DNA of 64,000 nt, taken from Crenobacter cavernae (GTDB lineage Bacteria; Pseudomonadota; Gammaproteobacteria; Burkholderiales; Chromobacteriaceae). How positions within the stretch are numbered: position 1 is the stretch's first letter; the number at the start of each line of letters is the position of its first letter. The DNA lies in the NCBI RefSeq assembly GCF_003355495.1, contig NZ_CP031337.1, forward strand, positions 1,059,001 through 1,123,000. The letters run 5' to 3'. The notes under the pieces were generated by a model. The model ran no database searches and was not told where the DNA came from. It saw only the letters and a list, made by a program, of their open reading frames with translations. This document shows positions 38,257 through 46,940 of this stretch, piece by piece. The position numbers and the translations under genes are program-made.

Positions 38257-39060
38257 TCAGTCCTGGCTCAACAGTTGGCCGAGCTCGATCGAGCGGGCGC
38301 GGCAGTCATCCATGCCGGCGGCGATCGCCGCCTTCACGCCCTCCTGTTCGAAGCGCGCGATCGCGCGTTCGGTGGTGCCGCCCTTGGAGGTGACGTTCTG
38401 GCGCAGCGTGGCCACGTCGAGCGGACTCTGGCGCGCCAGCTCTACCGCGCCGTCGAAGGTGCCAAGCACCAGCGCGCGCGCGGTCGCCGCGTCGAAGCCC
38501 TGCTTGACCGCGCCGGCTATCATCGCCTCGATGAAGTAGAACACGTAGGCCGGACCGCTGCCCGACACCGCGGTGATGTCGTCGATGCCGGTCTCGGACG
38601 GTAGGCTCACCACGTCGCCGACCGCCTGCATCACCGTCGCCGCCGTTTGCGCGTCGGCCTCGGCCAATCCTTGTGGTGCGTAAATGCCCGACACGCCACG
38701 ACCGACCATCGCCGGCGTGTTCGGCATGATGCGCACGATGCGCGCGTGGCCGCCGAGCCAGCGCGACAGCGCGTCGACTCGCACGCCGGCGGCGATCGAC
38801 AGCACCAGCGCGCCGTTCAAACGCTCGGCCAAGCCTTCGCAAACGGCTTTCAATTGCTGCGGCTTGACCGCCAGCACCACCACCTCGTCGGCGGCGAACG
38901 CCGGTGCCGCGCCGAACGCGGCCACGCCGTAGTCGCGCGCGAGTTGCTCGCGCTTGGCCGCGTCCAGCTCGACCACCTGCAATACATGGCCGCCCTGACG
39001 GGCGAGGCCGGCGAGGATGGCGCCGGCCATGTTGCCGCCACCGATAAACGTGATCTTCAT
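38257..39060 (-). CDS. proC: Pyrroline-5-carboxylate reductase
   Basis: A 267-residue NAD(P)H enzyme making proline from pyrroline-5-carboxylate. It begins MKITFIGGGNMAGAILAGL, the Rossmann phosphate loop. It has RIMPNTPAMVGRGVSGI and the P5CR signature AVSGSGPAYVFYFIEAM, with the C-terminal NVTSKGGTTERAI. Length is standard. Three TTGGCCGAG words (38275, 38659, 38824) fall in this gene. It lies between yggS and yggT in one unit. Confidence 0.97.
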   Translation of the reverse strand: MKITFIGGGNMAGAILAGLARQGGHVLQVVELDAAKREQLARDYGVAAFGAAPAFAADEVVVLAVKPQQLKAVCEGLAERLNGALVLSIAAGVRVDALSRWLGGHARIVRIMPNTPAMVGRGVSGIYAPQGLAEADAQTAATVMQAVGDVVSLPSETGIDDITAVSGSGPAYVFYFIEAMIAGAVKQGFDAATARALVLGTFDGAVELARQSPLDVATLRQNVTSKGGTTERAIARFEQEGVKAAIAAGMDDCRARSIELGQLLSQD

Positions 39061-39080
39061 TGTTCTTCCTTCGTTCAGGC

Positions 39081-39779
39081 TTACGGCGCGCCGTAGACGC
39101 GCGCGCCGAATATCGCGCTGCCGACGCGCACCAGGGTCGCGCCTTCGGCAATCGCCAGTTCGAGGTCGGCCGACATGCCCATCGACAAGGTGTCGAGCGC
39201 CAGCCCCTCGGCGTTGAGTGTTTCGAGCAGCCGGCGCAGCGCGGCGAACTGCTCGGCCAACCTTGCCGTGTCTTCGGTCGGCTCGGGAATGCACATCAGG
39301 CCGCGCAGTTTCAGACTCGGTAACGCCGCGACGGCGCGCGCGAGCGCCGGCGCGTCTTCGAGCGCGACGCCGCTCTTCGTCGCCTCGCCCGACACGTTGA
39401 CCTGCACGCAGACGTTCAGCGGCGGCAGGGCGGCCGGACGCTGCGCCGACAGCCGCTCGGCAATCTTCAGCCGGTCGACGGTGTGCACCCAGTCGGCGCG
39501 CTCGGCCACCGGCCGCGTCTTGTTCGACTGCAAGGGGCCGATGAAATGCCATTCGAGCGGCAGCTCGGCCAACGTCGTGGTCTTTTCAACCAGTTCCTGC
39601 ACGTAGTTTTCGCCGAACGCGGTCACGCCGGCCGCGTGGGCGGCGCGCACGGCGTCGGCGGGAAAGGTCTTGCTGACCGCCAAGAGCGCGACCGAACCGG
39701 CCGGGCGGCGCGTGGCGGCGGTGGCGGCATCGAGGCGTTGCTGGACCGACGCGAGCGCGTCGGCAATGGAAAGACTCAT
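39081..39779 (-). CDS. YggS-type PLP homeostasis protein
   Basis: A 232-residue PLPBP/YggS family protein that carries pyridoxal phosphate on a conserved lysine (LLAVSKTFPAD). It has the family blocks FGENYVQE, EWHFIGPLQSNK, VNVSGEATKSG and the C-terminal SMGMSADLELAIAEGATLVRVGSAIFG. It keeps PLP and amino-acid pools balanced and has no known catalysis. Two TTGGCCGAG words (39252, 39564) are in frame. First gene of yggS-proC-yggT, divergent from pilT. Confidence 0.95.
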   Translation of the reverse strand: MSLSIADALASVQQRLDAATAATRRPAGSVALLAVSKTFPADAVRAAHAAGVTAFGENYVQELVEKTTTLAELPLEWHFIGPLQSNKTRPVAERADWVHTVDRLKIAERLSAQRPAALPPLNVCVQVNVSGEATKSGVALEDAPALARAVAALPSLKLRGLMCIPEPTEDTARLAEQFAALRRLLETLNAEGLALDTLSMGMSADLELAIAEGATLVRVGSAIFGARVYGAP

Positions 39780-39939
39780 GAACGATCCTTGTGCGGCAGG
39801 CGCATCGCTGCAACAGTAAGGGCAATCGCCGGGACGGCACGTATCCAGCGCGCAGGGCTAAGCTTTACAATCCCAATGTAATTATTAAGCCGCCGGCATC
39901 CAACCGGGGGCCCGCGCTCACGGATGGGGAGAATTATAA

Positions 39940-40977
39940 ATGGAAATTTCCGACCTCTTGGCGTTCACCGTCAAGAACAAGGCCTCGGACCTGCACCTGT
40001 CGGCCGGCCTGCCGCCGATGATCCGCGTCAACGGCGACGTGCGCCGCATCAACCTGCCGCCGCTGGCGCACCCCGACGTGCACGACATGGTGTACGACAT
40101 CATGAACGACTACCAGCGCAAGATCTTCGAAGATCAGTACGAATGCGACTTCTCATTCGAATTGCCCGGCATCGCGCGCTTTCGCGTGAACGCCTTCGTG
40201 CAGAACCGCGGCATGGGCGCGGTGTTCCGCGTGATCCCGTCCAAGGTCTTGACGCTCGAGGACCTGGCGGCGCCACGCATCTTCCAGGACATCGCCAGCT
40301 ACTCGCGCGGCCTGGTGCTGGTGACCGGCCCGACCGGTTCGGGCAAGTCGACCACGCTGGCGGCGATGGTCGACTACGTCAACGAGAACCAGTATTCGCA
40401 CATCCTCACCATCGAGGACCCGATCGAGTTCGTGCACGAGAGCCGCAAGTGCCTGATCAACCAGCGCGAGCTCGGCCAGCAGACGCACAGCTTCGCCAAC
40501 GCGCTGAAAAGCGCGCTGCGCGAGGATCCGGACGTGATCCTGGTCGGCGAATTGCGCGACCTCGACACCATCCGCCTCGCGCTGACCGCCGCCGAGACCG
40601 GCCACCTGGTGTTCGGCACGCTGCACACCAGCAGTGCCGCCAAGACCGTCGACCGTATCGTCGACGTGTTCCCGGCGGGCGAAAAGGAAATGGTGCGCTC
40701 GATGCTGTCCGAAAGCCTACGCGCGGTGATCTCGCAGAGCCTGTTGAAGACGCGCGACGAGACGGGCCGCGTCGCGGCGCACGAGATCCTGATCGGCACG
40801 GCGGCGGTGCGCAACCTGATCCGCGAGAACAAGATCGCGCAGATCAACTCGATGCTGCAGACCGGCCAGCAGCACGGCATGCAGACGCTCGACCAGTGCC
40901 TGACCGAACTGGTGCGGCGCAACCTGGTGTCGGTCAGCGAGGCGCGCCAGAAAGCGTCCAACAAAGACCTGTTCTAA
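39940..40977 (+). CDS. pilT: Type IV pilus retraction ATPase PilT
   Basis: A 345-residue hexameric ATPase that disassembles the pilus, powering twitching motility and, in competent bacteria, pulling in DNA. Walker A is GPTGSGKST at 130-138. Also present are the Asp box TIEDPIEF, Walker B DPDVILVGELRD, the His box TGHLVFGTLHTSSAAKTVDR and the AIRNLIRE-type retraction motif as AVRNLIRENK. Length matches E. coli and Pseudomonas PilT. It lies 24 bases from pilU. Confidence 0.98.
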   Translation: MEISDLLAFTVKNKASDLHLSAGLPPMIRVNGDVRRINLPPLAHPDVHDMVYDIMNDYQRKIFEDQYECDFSFELPGIARFRVNAFVQNRGMGAVFRVIPSKVLTLEDLAAPRIFQDIASYSRGLVLVTGPTGSGKSTTLAAMVDYVNENQYSHILTIEDPIEFVHESRKCLINQRELGQQTHSFANALKSALREDPDVILVGELRDLDTIRLALTAAETGHLVFGTLHTSSAAKTVDRIVDVFPAGEKEMVRSMLSESLRAVISQSLLKTRDETGRVAAHEILIGTAAVRNLIRENKIAQINSMLQTGQQHGMQTLDQCLTELVRRNLVSVSEARQKASNKDLF

Positions 40978-41001
40978 GACGCCGGATAAGAAAGGATCAA
41001 C

Positions 41002-42138
41002 ATGGAAAAGGATCAGGCGTCGCGCTTCATCCACGACATCCTCAAGCACGCTACAGGCAAGAACGCGTCCGACGTGTTCATCGCCGCCGACTTCCCGGCC
41101 GCGATGAAGATAGACGGCAAGATCACGCCGGTGTCGCAGCAGGTCTTGTCGGCGCAGCATTCGAAGGAACTGGTGCGCGCGGTGATGAACGACAGGCAGA
41201 CCGAGGAATTCGAGGCGACGCGCGAGGCGAACTTCGCGATCAGCCCGCCCGGCGTCGGCCGTTTCCGCGTCAGCGCCTACCAGGAGCAGGGCCGCGTCGG
41301 CATGGTGCTGCGTAAGATCAACACCGAGATCCCGACCGTCGACGGCCTCGGCCTGCCCGAGGTGCTCAAGGACATCGGGATGATCAAGCGCGGGCTGGTG
41401 ATCTTCGTCGGCGGCACCGGTTCGGGCAAGTCGACGTCGCTCGCGGCGATGGTCGACTGGCGCAACAGCAACGCCGCCGACCACATCATCACCATCGAGG
41501 ACCCGATCGAGTTCGTGCACGCGCACAAGAAGAGCATCGTCACGCAGCGTGAGATCGGCGTCGACACCGACGGCTGGAACGTCGCGCTGAAGAACACGCT
41601 CAGGCAGGCGCCCGACGTGATCCTGATGGGCGAGATCCGCGACAGCGAGACGATGGGCTACGCGCTGCAGTTCGCCGAGACCGGCCACCTGTGCCTGGCG
41701 ACGCTGCACGCGAACAACGCCAACCAGGCGCTCGACCGCATCCTGAACTTCTTCCCCGAGGAGCGTCACCAGCAGGTGCTGATGGACCTGTCGCTGAACA
41801 TGCGTTCCATCATCTCGCAACGGCTGGTCCCCAAGCGCGGCGCGCGCGGCCGTGTCGCGGCGGTAGAGATCCTGCTGAACAGCCCGCTGGTCGCCGACAT
41901 GATCTTCAAGGGCGAGATCGCCGGCCTGAAGGAGGTGATGGGCCGTTCGCGCGAGGGCGGCATGCAGACCTTCGACCAGGCGCTGTTCGACCTGTTCGAG
42001 GAAGGCCTGATCGGCTACGAGGACGCGCTGAAGAATGCCGACTCGGTGAACGACCTCAGGCTGAAGATCAAGCTCTACAGCGAGGCCGGCCGCGCGCGCG
42101 ACCCGCTCGACGGCATCGACCACCTCGACATCCTGTGA
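41002..42138 (+). CDS. pilU: Type IV pilus retraction ATPase PilU
   Basis: A 378-residue PilT paralogue that assists retraction. Walker A is GGTGSGKST at 137-145, followed by WRNSNAADHIITIEDPIEF and Walker B APDVILMGEIRD, with the His box TGHLCLATLHANNANQALDR. The C-terminal extension past the ATPase core (about 340-378) is characteristic of PilU. PilU depends on PilT for function in studied species. An AAAGGATC ribosome binding site precedes it, and a strong terminator follows. Confidence 0.97.
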   Translation: MEKDQASRFIHDILKHATGKNASDVFIAADFPAAMKIDGKITPVSQQVLSAQHSKELVRAVMNDRQTEEFEATREANFAISPPGVGRFRVSAYQEQGRVGMVLRKINTEIPTVDGLGLPEVLKDIGMIKRGLVIFVGGTGSGKSTSLAAMVDWRNSNAADHIITIEDPIEFVHAHKKSIVTQREIGVDTDGWNVALKNTLRQAPDVILMGEIRDSETMGYALQFAETGHLCLATLHANNANQALDRILNFFPEERHQQVLMDLSLNMRSIISQRLVPKRGARGRVAAVEILLNSPLVADMIFKGEIAGLKEVMGRSREGGMQTFDQALFDLFEEGLIGYEDALKNADSVNDLRLKIKLYSEAGRARDPLDGIDHLDIL

Positions 42139-42143
42139 CGCTT

Positions 42144-42168
42144 CGCCCCGCTCTGGCGGGGCGTTTTC
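42144..42168 (+). terminator. Rho-independent terminator after pilTU
   Basis: CGCCCCGC (42144-42151) pairs with GCGGGGCG (42156-42163) around tctg, then TTTTCTT. The thpR start lies only 15 bases later. Confidence 0.88.
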
Positions 42169-42182
42169 TTGCTGGACTCGCC

Positions 42183-42743
42183 ATGCGCCTCTTCTTCGCC
42201 GTCTGGCCCGACAACGCCGCCCGCGCCGCGCTGGCGCAACACGCCATCGGCCCGTGGCCACACGGCACGCGCCCCATCCGCGACGACGCGCTGCACCTGA
42301 CGCTCGCCTTCCTCGGCGACGTCGACGAGGCGGTGTTGCCGGCGCTCGAAGCGCTCGGCGCCAGGCTCGGCCAACGTTGTGTCCCGACGCGGATGCGGCT
42401 GACGAAGTTCGGCCACTGGAACAACGGCATCGTATGGGCGGCGCCGGAGCGCACGCCCAAGGCCCTCACCGGGCTGGTCGCCGAGCTGCGCCAAGGCCTG
42501 GCCGAGCTCGGCGTCGAGTCCGACACGCGCCGCTACAAGCCGCACATCACGCTCGCGCGCCGTGCGTCACACCTGCCGCCGCTCGCACCGGGCGCCATCG
42601 TCTATCCGCTCGACCACCTGGCGCTGGTCGCCTCCGAAGCCGGGCCGACAGGCCAGGTGGCCTACCGCACGCTCGCGCGCTGGCCGCTCTCCGGTCGCAA
42701 GAAGCGGGCGCGTTCCAAGCCCGAAGCCCCGCCCTTGGGCTGA
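42183..42743 (+). CDS. thpR: RNA 2',3'-cyclic phosphodiesterase (ThpR/LigT)
   Basis: A 186-residue 2H phosphoesterase that opens 2',3'-cyclic phosphates to 2'-phosphates. Both HxT motifs are present: His38-Leu-Thr40 in ALHLTLAFLG and His121-Ile-Thr123 in KPHITLAR. The start MRLFFAVWPDNAARAAL is the usual family N-terminus. The basic tail (GRKKRARSKPE) may contact RNA. A TTGGCCGAG word (42366, reverse) is in frame. Because of the terminator just upstream it probably has separate low-level transcription. Confidence 0.92.
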   Translation: MRLFFAVWPDNAARAALAQHAIGPWPHGTRPIRDDALHLTLAFLGDVDEAVLPALEALGARLGQRCVPTRMRLTKFGHWNNGIVWAAPERTPKALTGLVAELRQGLAELGVESDTRRYKPHITLARRASHLPPLAPGAIVYPLDHLALVASEAGPTGQVAYRTLARWPLSGRKKRARSKPEAPPLG

Positions 42744-42765
42744 GCCGAGCTCGGCCGCGCGCAAA

Positions 42766-42789
42766 CAACGCCCCGCAAGCGGGGCGTTG
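42766..42789. terminator. Hairpin between convergent thpR and ABC operon
   Basis: An 11-bp perfect stem CAACGCCCCGC with its complement around aa. T runs are weak in both directions, so termination is likely but not certain. Confidence 0.6.
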
Positions 42790-42807
42790 GCGTAAAGCAA
42801 GGGCGAA

Positions 42808-42827
42808 CCGGTTTCACGTGAAACCGG
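42808..42827. promoter_or_regulatory. parS centromere site 3
   Basis: GTTTCACGTGAAAC at 42811-42824 inside a longer 20-bp palindrome (CCG and CGG flanks). It differs from sites 1, 2 and 4 in having G/C rather than C/G next to the core. It lies in the gap between two convergent genes. Confidence 0.88.
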
Positions 42828-42839
42828 ATGCGGCCCGGC

Positions 42840-43577
42840 TCAATGCTGCAGTATCTTCGACAGGAACTGCTGCGCGCGTTCGCCGCGCGGCGCGCCGAAG
42901 AAGTCATCCTTGCTGCAGTCCTCGATGATCTGGCCGCGGTCCATGAAGATCACGCGGTCGGCGACGCGGCGCGCGAAGCCCATCTCGTGCGTCACGCACA
43001 TCATCGTCATGCCCTCGTGCGCAAGCTGCGTCATCACGTCGAGCACCTCGTTGATCATCTCCGGGTCGAGCGCGCTGGTCGGCTCGTCGAACAGCATCGC
43101 GATCGGGTCCATCGCCAGCGCGCGCGCGATCGCGACGCGCTGCTGCTGGCCGCCGGACAGCTGGCCCGGATACTTGGCCGCCTGCGCCGTGAGGCCGACG
43201 CGCTCGAGCAGCTTCATGCCCTTGTCGCGCGCCTCGTCGGCGCCGCGGCCGAGCACCTTCATCTGCGCGATGGTCAGGTTGTCGGTGATCGTCAGATGCG
43301 GAAACAGCTCGAAGTTCTGGAACACCATGCCGATCCGTGCGCGCAACTTGGGCAGGTCGGTCTTCGGGTCGCCGACCGAGATGCCGTCGACGCTGATCGC
43401 GCCCTTCTGGAACGGCTCGAGCGCGTTCACGCACTTGATCAGCGTGGACTTGCCCGAGCCGGACGGCCCGCACACGACGACGACATCGCCCTTGTTCACC
43501 GCGGTACTGCAGTCGGTCAGCACCTGGAAGTCGCCGTACCACTTGCTGACGTTGTCGATCGAGATCATCGGGTTCAT
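42840..43577 (-). CDS. Amino-acid ABC transporter ATPase, second copy (GltL/GlnQ type)
   Basis: A 245-residue ATPase of polar amino-acid importers. Walker A is GPSGSGKST at 34-42, the ABC signature LSGGQQQRVAIARAL, Walker B ILFDEP-type as AMLFDEPTSALDPE, and the switch His in VTHEMGFARR. It overlaps the permease gene upstream by 4 bases. It is the last gene of the importer operon, and a close paralogue at 46087-46821 is the first, so the operon encodes two ATPases for one permease pair. Confidence 0.95.
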   Translation of the reverse strand: MNPMISIDNVSKWYGDFQVLTDCSTAVNKGDVVVVCGPSGSGKSTLIKCVNALEPFQKGAISVDGISVGDPKTDLPKLRARIGMVFQNFELFPHLTITDNLTIAQMKVLGRGADEARDKGMKLLERVGLTAQAAKYPGQLSGGQQQRVAIARALAMDPIAMLFDEPTSALDPEMINEVLDVMTQLAHEGMTMMCVTHEMGFARRVADRVIFMDRGQIIEDCSKDDFFGAPRGERAQQFLSKILQH

Positions 43578-44248
43578 ACGGTCAACCTTTGCTGTAAACG
43601 CTTCACCAGGCTCGAAGCGCCGAAGCTGATGAGGAAGTACACGAGGCCGGCGAACAGCAGGAATTCATGCGGCAGGCCGACGATGTCGCCCTTGGAGCGG
43701 GCGGTGTTGAGAAAGTCCATCAGGCCCACCGCGTACACCAGCGAGGTATCCTGGAACAGGATGATGCTCTGCTGCAGGAGCAAAGGCGTCATCTTGCGGA
43801 AGGCCTGCGGCAGCACGACGAGGCGCATCGCCTGGCCATAGCTCATGCCGAGCGCGTAGGCGGCGCTGATCTGGCCGCGCGTGATCGACTGGATGCCGGC
43901 GCGCACGATCTCGCTGTAGTACGCCGCCTCGAACAGCATGAAGGCCACCAGACAAGACGTGAACGCGCCGACCGGCGTGTCGCTGCCAGTGATCCAGCGC
44001 AACACGAACGGCACCGCGAAATAGAACCAGGTGATCACCAAGAGCAGCGGCACCGAGCGGAAGATGTTCACGTAGCCCTTCGCGAACCCCGACAGCAAGC
44101 GATGGCTCGACAGCCGCGCAAGCGCGAGCACGGTGCCGATCGCGACGCCGCCGGCCACCGCGAGCGCCAGCAGTTTCAGCGTCAGCCACATGCCGTCGGC
44201 GAGGCCGGGCAGCGACGGGCCGATCTGGGAGAAGTCGAACGCCATCAT
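43574..44248 (-). CDS. gltK: Amino-acid ABC transporter permease (GltK type)
   Basis: A 224-residue membrane subunit of the HisMQ family with about five helices. The coupling-helix (EAA) region is EIVRAGIQSITRGQISAAYALGMSYGQAMRLVVLPQAFR. The start is the first of two adjacent ATG codons, whose ATGA overlaps the stop of the preceding permease. It pairs with the GltJ-type permease to form the channel. Symbol given by position and similarity to E. coli gltIJKL. Confidence 0.93.
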   Translation of the reverse strand: MMAFDFSQIGPSLPGLADGMWLTLKLLALAVAGGVAIGTVLALARLSSHRLLSGFAKGYVNIFRSVPLLLVITWFYFAVPFVLRWITGSDTPVGAFTSCLVAFMLFEAAYYSEIVRAGIQSITRGQISAAYALGMSYGQAMRLVVLPQAFRKMTPLLLQQSIILFQDTSLVYAVGLMDFLNTARSKGDIVGLPHEFLLFAGLVYFLISFGASSLVKRLQQRLTV

Positions 44249-44991
44249 TTGCCTCCGCTGCCGATGAGGCCGGGCACGCTGACGCGCTTCTCGACCCAGG
44301 CCATGCCCTTCATCAGGCTCATGTTCAGCACGAAGTAGATCGCCGTCGCCAGCGTGAACGCCTCGAACAGGTTGGCGGTGAACTCGGCGGTCTGCTTGGT
44401 CTGCGCGAGCAGTTCCATCAGGCCGATCAGCGACGCCACCGACGAATTCTTGAAGATGTTCAGGAACTCGGAGGTGAGCGGCGGGATGATGATGCGGAAG
44501 GCCTGAGGCAGCAGCACGTGACGGTAGATCTGGGTCAGCGAGAAGCCCATCGCCAGCGCCGCATGGGTCTGCCCGCGCGGCAGCGCCTGGATGCCGGTGC
44601 GCACCTGTTCGCACACGCGCGCGGCGGTGAACAGCGCGAGGCACACCACGACCGACAGATAGGCCGACACGGCCGGGTTCAGGTCCTGCTTGAACCAGAT
44701 CTGCGCGCGCTCGGGCAACAGGTCGGGCACCAGGAAGTACCAGACGAAGAGCTGCACCAGAAGCGGCACGTTACGGAAGAGTTCGACGTAGATCGTCGCG
44801 ATGCGCGCCACGAGCCTGTTCGGCACGGTGCGCATCACGCCGAGTACCGAGCCCAGCGCCAGCGCGATGATCCAGGCGACCAGCGCGACGGCGACGGTCC
44901 AGCCGAGGCCCGCGACGAACCAGTCGAGGTAGATTTCCTGACCGATCCCAGTGGACTTGAAGAAGACGCCCCAGTCCCAGTGGTAATTCAT
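44245..44991 (-). CDS. gltJ: Amino-acid ABC transporter permease (GltJ type)
   Basis: A 248-residue HisMQ-family permease. The N-terminus MNYHWDWGVFFKSTG is close to that of E. coli GltJ, and the EAA loop is QVRTGIQALPRGQTHAALAMGFSLTQIYRHVLLPQAFR. About five helices. It lies 114 bases after the binding-protein gene and overlaps gltK by 4 bases. Acts with GltK in the inner membrane. Confidence 0.94.
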   Translation of the reverse strand: MNYHWDWGVFFKSTGIGQEIYLDWFVAGLGWTVAVALVAWIIALALGSVLGVMRTVPNRLVARIATIYVELFRNVPLLVQLFVWYFLVPDLLPERAQIWFKQDLNPAVSAYLSVVVCLALFTAARVCEQVRTGIQALPRGQTHAALAMGFSLTQIYRHVLLPQAFRIIIPPLTSEFLNIFKNSSVASLIGLMELLAQTKQTAEFTANLFEAFTLATAIYFVLNMSLMKGMAWVEKRVSVPGLIGSGGK

Positions 44992-45105
44992 GTGATCCTC
45001 CCAAGCGTAGGGTCGCGATCGCTCCCCGCACCCGGCCGCCGGGGCAGGCCGGATCGGGACGACAAGGCGGCGGGGCGGTCTTTCAACCTGGGCCCGCCGC
45101 GTACC

Positions 45106-46002
45106 TTACATCTGCTCGGCCGACTTGTCGGTCGGGTTCTGGATCAGCTTCTTGAGCTCGGCCGACATCGGGAAGTTCAGGTTCAGCCCCTTGGGCGGCA
45201 CCGGGCTCTGGAACCATCTCTTGTAGATCTTGTTGATCTCGCCGGACTTGTAGAGCGCGACGATCGCGTCGTCGACCGCCTTCTTGAACGCCGGGTCGCC
45301 CTTGCGCATCATGCAGCCATAGACTTCGAACGACTGCGGCTTGCCGGTCACCACCCACTCGGCCGGGTTCTTGGCCTTAGCCATCTCGCCGGCCAAGAGC
45401 GCGTCGTCCATCATGAACGCGACCGCGCGGCCCGATTCGAGCATCAGGAACGATTCGCCGTGGTCCTTGGCGCTGATGATGTTCATGCCGAGGTTCTTGT
45501 CGGCGTTCATCGCCTTGATCAGCCGCTCGGACGTGGTGCCGGCGGTGGTCACGACGTTCTTGCCCTTCAGGTCGGGGAAGTCCTTCACGCCCGACGTCTT
45601 CTTCGTCAACAGGCGCGTGCCGATCTCGAAGATGCCGACCGAGAAGTCGACCTGCTTCTGGCGCTCGACGTTGTTGGTCGTCGAGCCGCACTCGAGGTCG
45701 ACCGTGCCGTTCTGCACCAGCGGGATGCGCGTCTGCGACGTCACCAGGTTGTACCTGACCTGCAGCTTCGGCAGTTTCAGGTCTTTTTTCAGCTTGTCGA
45801 CGACTTTGTTCGCGATGTCCATCGAGTAGCCGACCGGCTTCTGGTCGTTGTCGAGGTAGGAGAAGGGGATCGACGCGTCGCGGTGGCCGAGGGTAATCGT
45901 GCCGGACTGCTTGACCTTGTCGAGCGTGCCTTCGGCAAAAGCGGGGGCGGCGATGAGGCCGCCCATCAGGGCGGTAGCGATCAGTTTCTTGTGAAAACGC
46001 AT
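45106..46002 (-). CDS. gltI: Glutamate/aspartate periplasmic binding protein (GltI type)
   Basis: A 298-residue family 3 binding protein with a signal peptide (about 1-23, AFA cleavage). The start of the mature part, GTLDKVKQSGTITLGHRDASIPFSYLDNDQKP, and CGSTTNNVERQKQVDFSVGIFEIGTRLLTKK match E. coli GltI closely, including the Asp/Glu-binding region. It should deliver glutamate and aspartate to GltJK. The ribosome binding site AAAGGAGAAAAGC is strong, which fits a protein made in excess over the permease. Confidence 0.95.
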   Translation of the reverse strand: MRFHKKLIATALMGGLIAAPAFAEGTLDKVKQSGTITLGHRDASIPFSYLDNDQKPVGYSMDIANKVVDKLKKDLKLPKLQVRYNLVTSQTRIPLVQNGTVDLECGSTTNNVERQKQVDFSVGIFEIGTRLLTKKTSGVKDFPDLKGKNVVTTAGTTSERLIKAMNADKNLGMNIISAKDHGESFLMLESGRAVAFMMDDALLAGEMAKAKNPAEWVVTGKPQSFEVYGCMMRKGDPAFKKAVDDAIVALYKSGEINKIYKRWFQSPVPPKGLNLNFPMSAELKKLIQNPTDKSAEQM

Positions 46003-46086
46003 GCTTTTCTCCTTTGTTGTCTTGCAACGTCGTGCCTGTGTCGCTGGAATCAGCGTTGAAACACCCCGTGGCCGCTTTTTTTCTTT

Positions 46087-46821
46087 CTAGCGCATCGGGG
46101 TCAGAACCTGCTTGAGAAACTGCTGGGCGCGTTCGGTCTGCGGCGCGCCGAAAAAGTCCGCCGGCGCGGCCGATTCGAGGATCCGGCCTTGGTCGATAAA
46201 CACGACGCGGTCGGCCACTTCGCGCGCGAAGCCCATTTCGTGGGTGACCACCATCATCGTCATGCCCGACAGCGCCAGATCCTTCATCACCTTCAAGACT
46301 TCGCCGATCATTTCCGGGTCGAGCGCCGAGGTCGGCTCGTCGAACAGCATCACGCGCGGGTCCATCGCGAGACCGCGCGCGATCGCGACGCGCTGTTGCT
46401 GGCCGCCCGACAACTGCGCCGGAAATGCGTCTTTCTTGTGCGCGAGGTCGACGCGCTCCAGGAGCTGGACGGCGCGTGCCTCGGCGGCGGCCTTGTCCAT
46501 CTTCTTCACCTGGATCGGCGACAGCGTGATGTTCTCGATGACCGACAGGTGCGGGTAGAGGTTGAAGTGCTGGAACACGAAGCCGACCTCGGCGCGCAAG
46601 GCGTTGAGGTCGGACTTCGGGTCGGCGACGTTCACTCCGTCGACCCAGATCTCGCCCTTGTCGATGGTTTCGAGCTGGTTGACGGTGCGGATCAGCGTCG
46701 ACTTGCCCGAACCCGACGGCCCGCAGACGACGACGACTTCGCCGGCCTTGATTTCGAGCTCGATGTCGTTGAGCACATGCAGGTCCTTGAACCACTTGTG
46801 CACGCCGTTGAATCGGATCAT
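46087..46821 (-). CDS. gltL: Amino-acid ABC transporter ATPase, first copy (GltL type)
   Basis: A 244-residue ATPase with Walker A GPSGSGKST at 34-42, LSGGQQQRVAIARGLAMDPRVMLFDEPTSALDPE and VTHEMGFAREVADRV. I start at MIRFNGVHKWFKDLHVLND, which aligns with the paralogue and follows an AGGGCG ribosome binding site; the 14 residues upstream look artefactual. First gene of the operon (gltL, gltI, gltJ, gltK, second ATPase). Having an ATPase upstream of gltI is unlike the E. coli order. Confidence 0.94.
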   Translation of the reverse strand: MIRFNGVHKWFKDLHVLNDIELEIKAGEVVVVCGPSGSGKSTLIRTVNQLETIDKGEIWVDGVNVADPKSDLNALRAEVGFVFQHFNLYPHLSVIENITLSPIQVKKMDKAAAEARAVQLLERVDLAHKKDAFPAQLSGGQQQRVAIARGLAMDPRVMLFDEPTSALDPEMIGEVLKVMKDLALSGMTMMVVTHEMGFAREVADRVVFIDQGRILESAAPADFFGAPQTERAQQFLKQVLTPMR

Positions 46822-46832
46822 GGATGGCGCCC

Positions 46833-46863
46833 TGAAAACAAAAGTGCCAGCGGTATCTGGCAC
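46833..46863 (-). terminator. Terminator of rsmA, just before the importer operon
   Basis: On the minus strand GTGCCAG (46863-46857) pairs with CTGGCAC (46850-46844), then TTTTGTTTTC. It lies 78 bases past the rsmA stop and 23 bases before the gltL start, so it may also act as an attenuator for the operon. A second inverted repeat, CGCCCAG/CTGGGCG, is at 46869-46895. Confidence 0.7.
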
Positions 46864-46940
46864 GAATCCGCCCAGCCTGATCTTAAGTCTGGGCGCGAGC
46901 TTGAGTCACGACAACTGGGAGTTACCTGTAGCCGCGTTAT

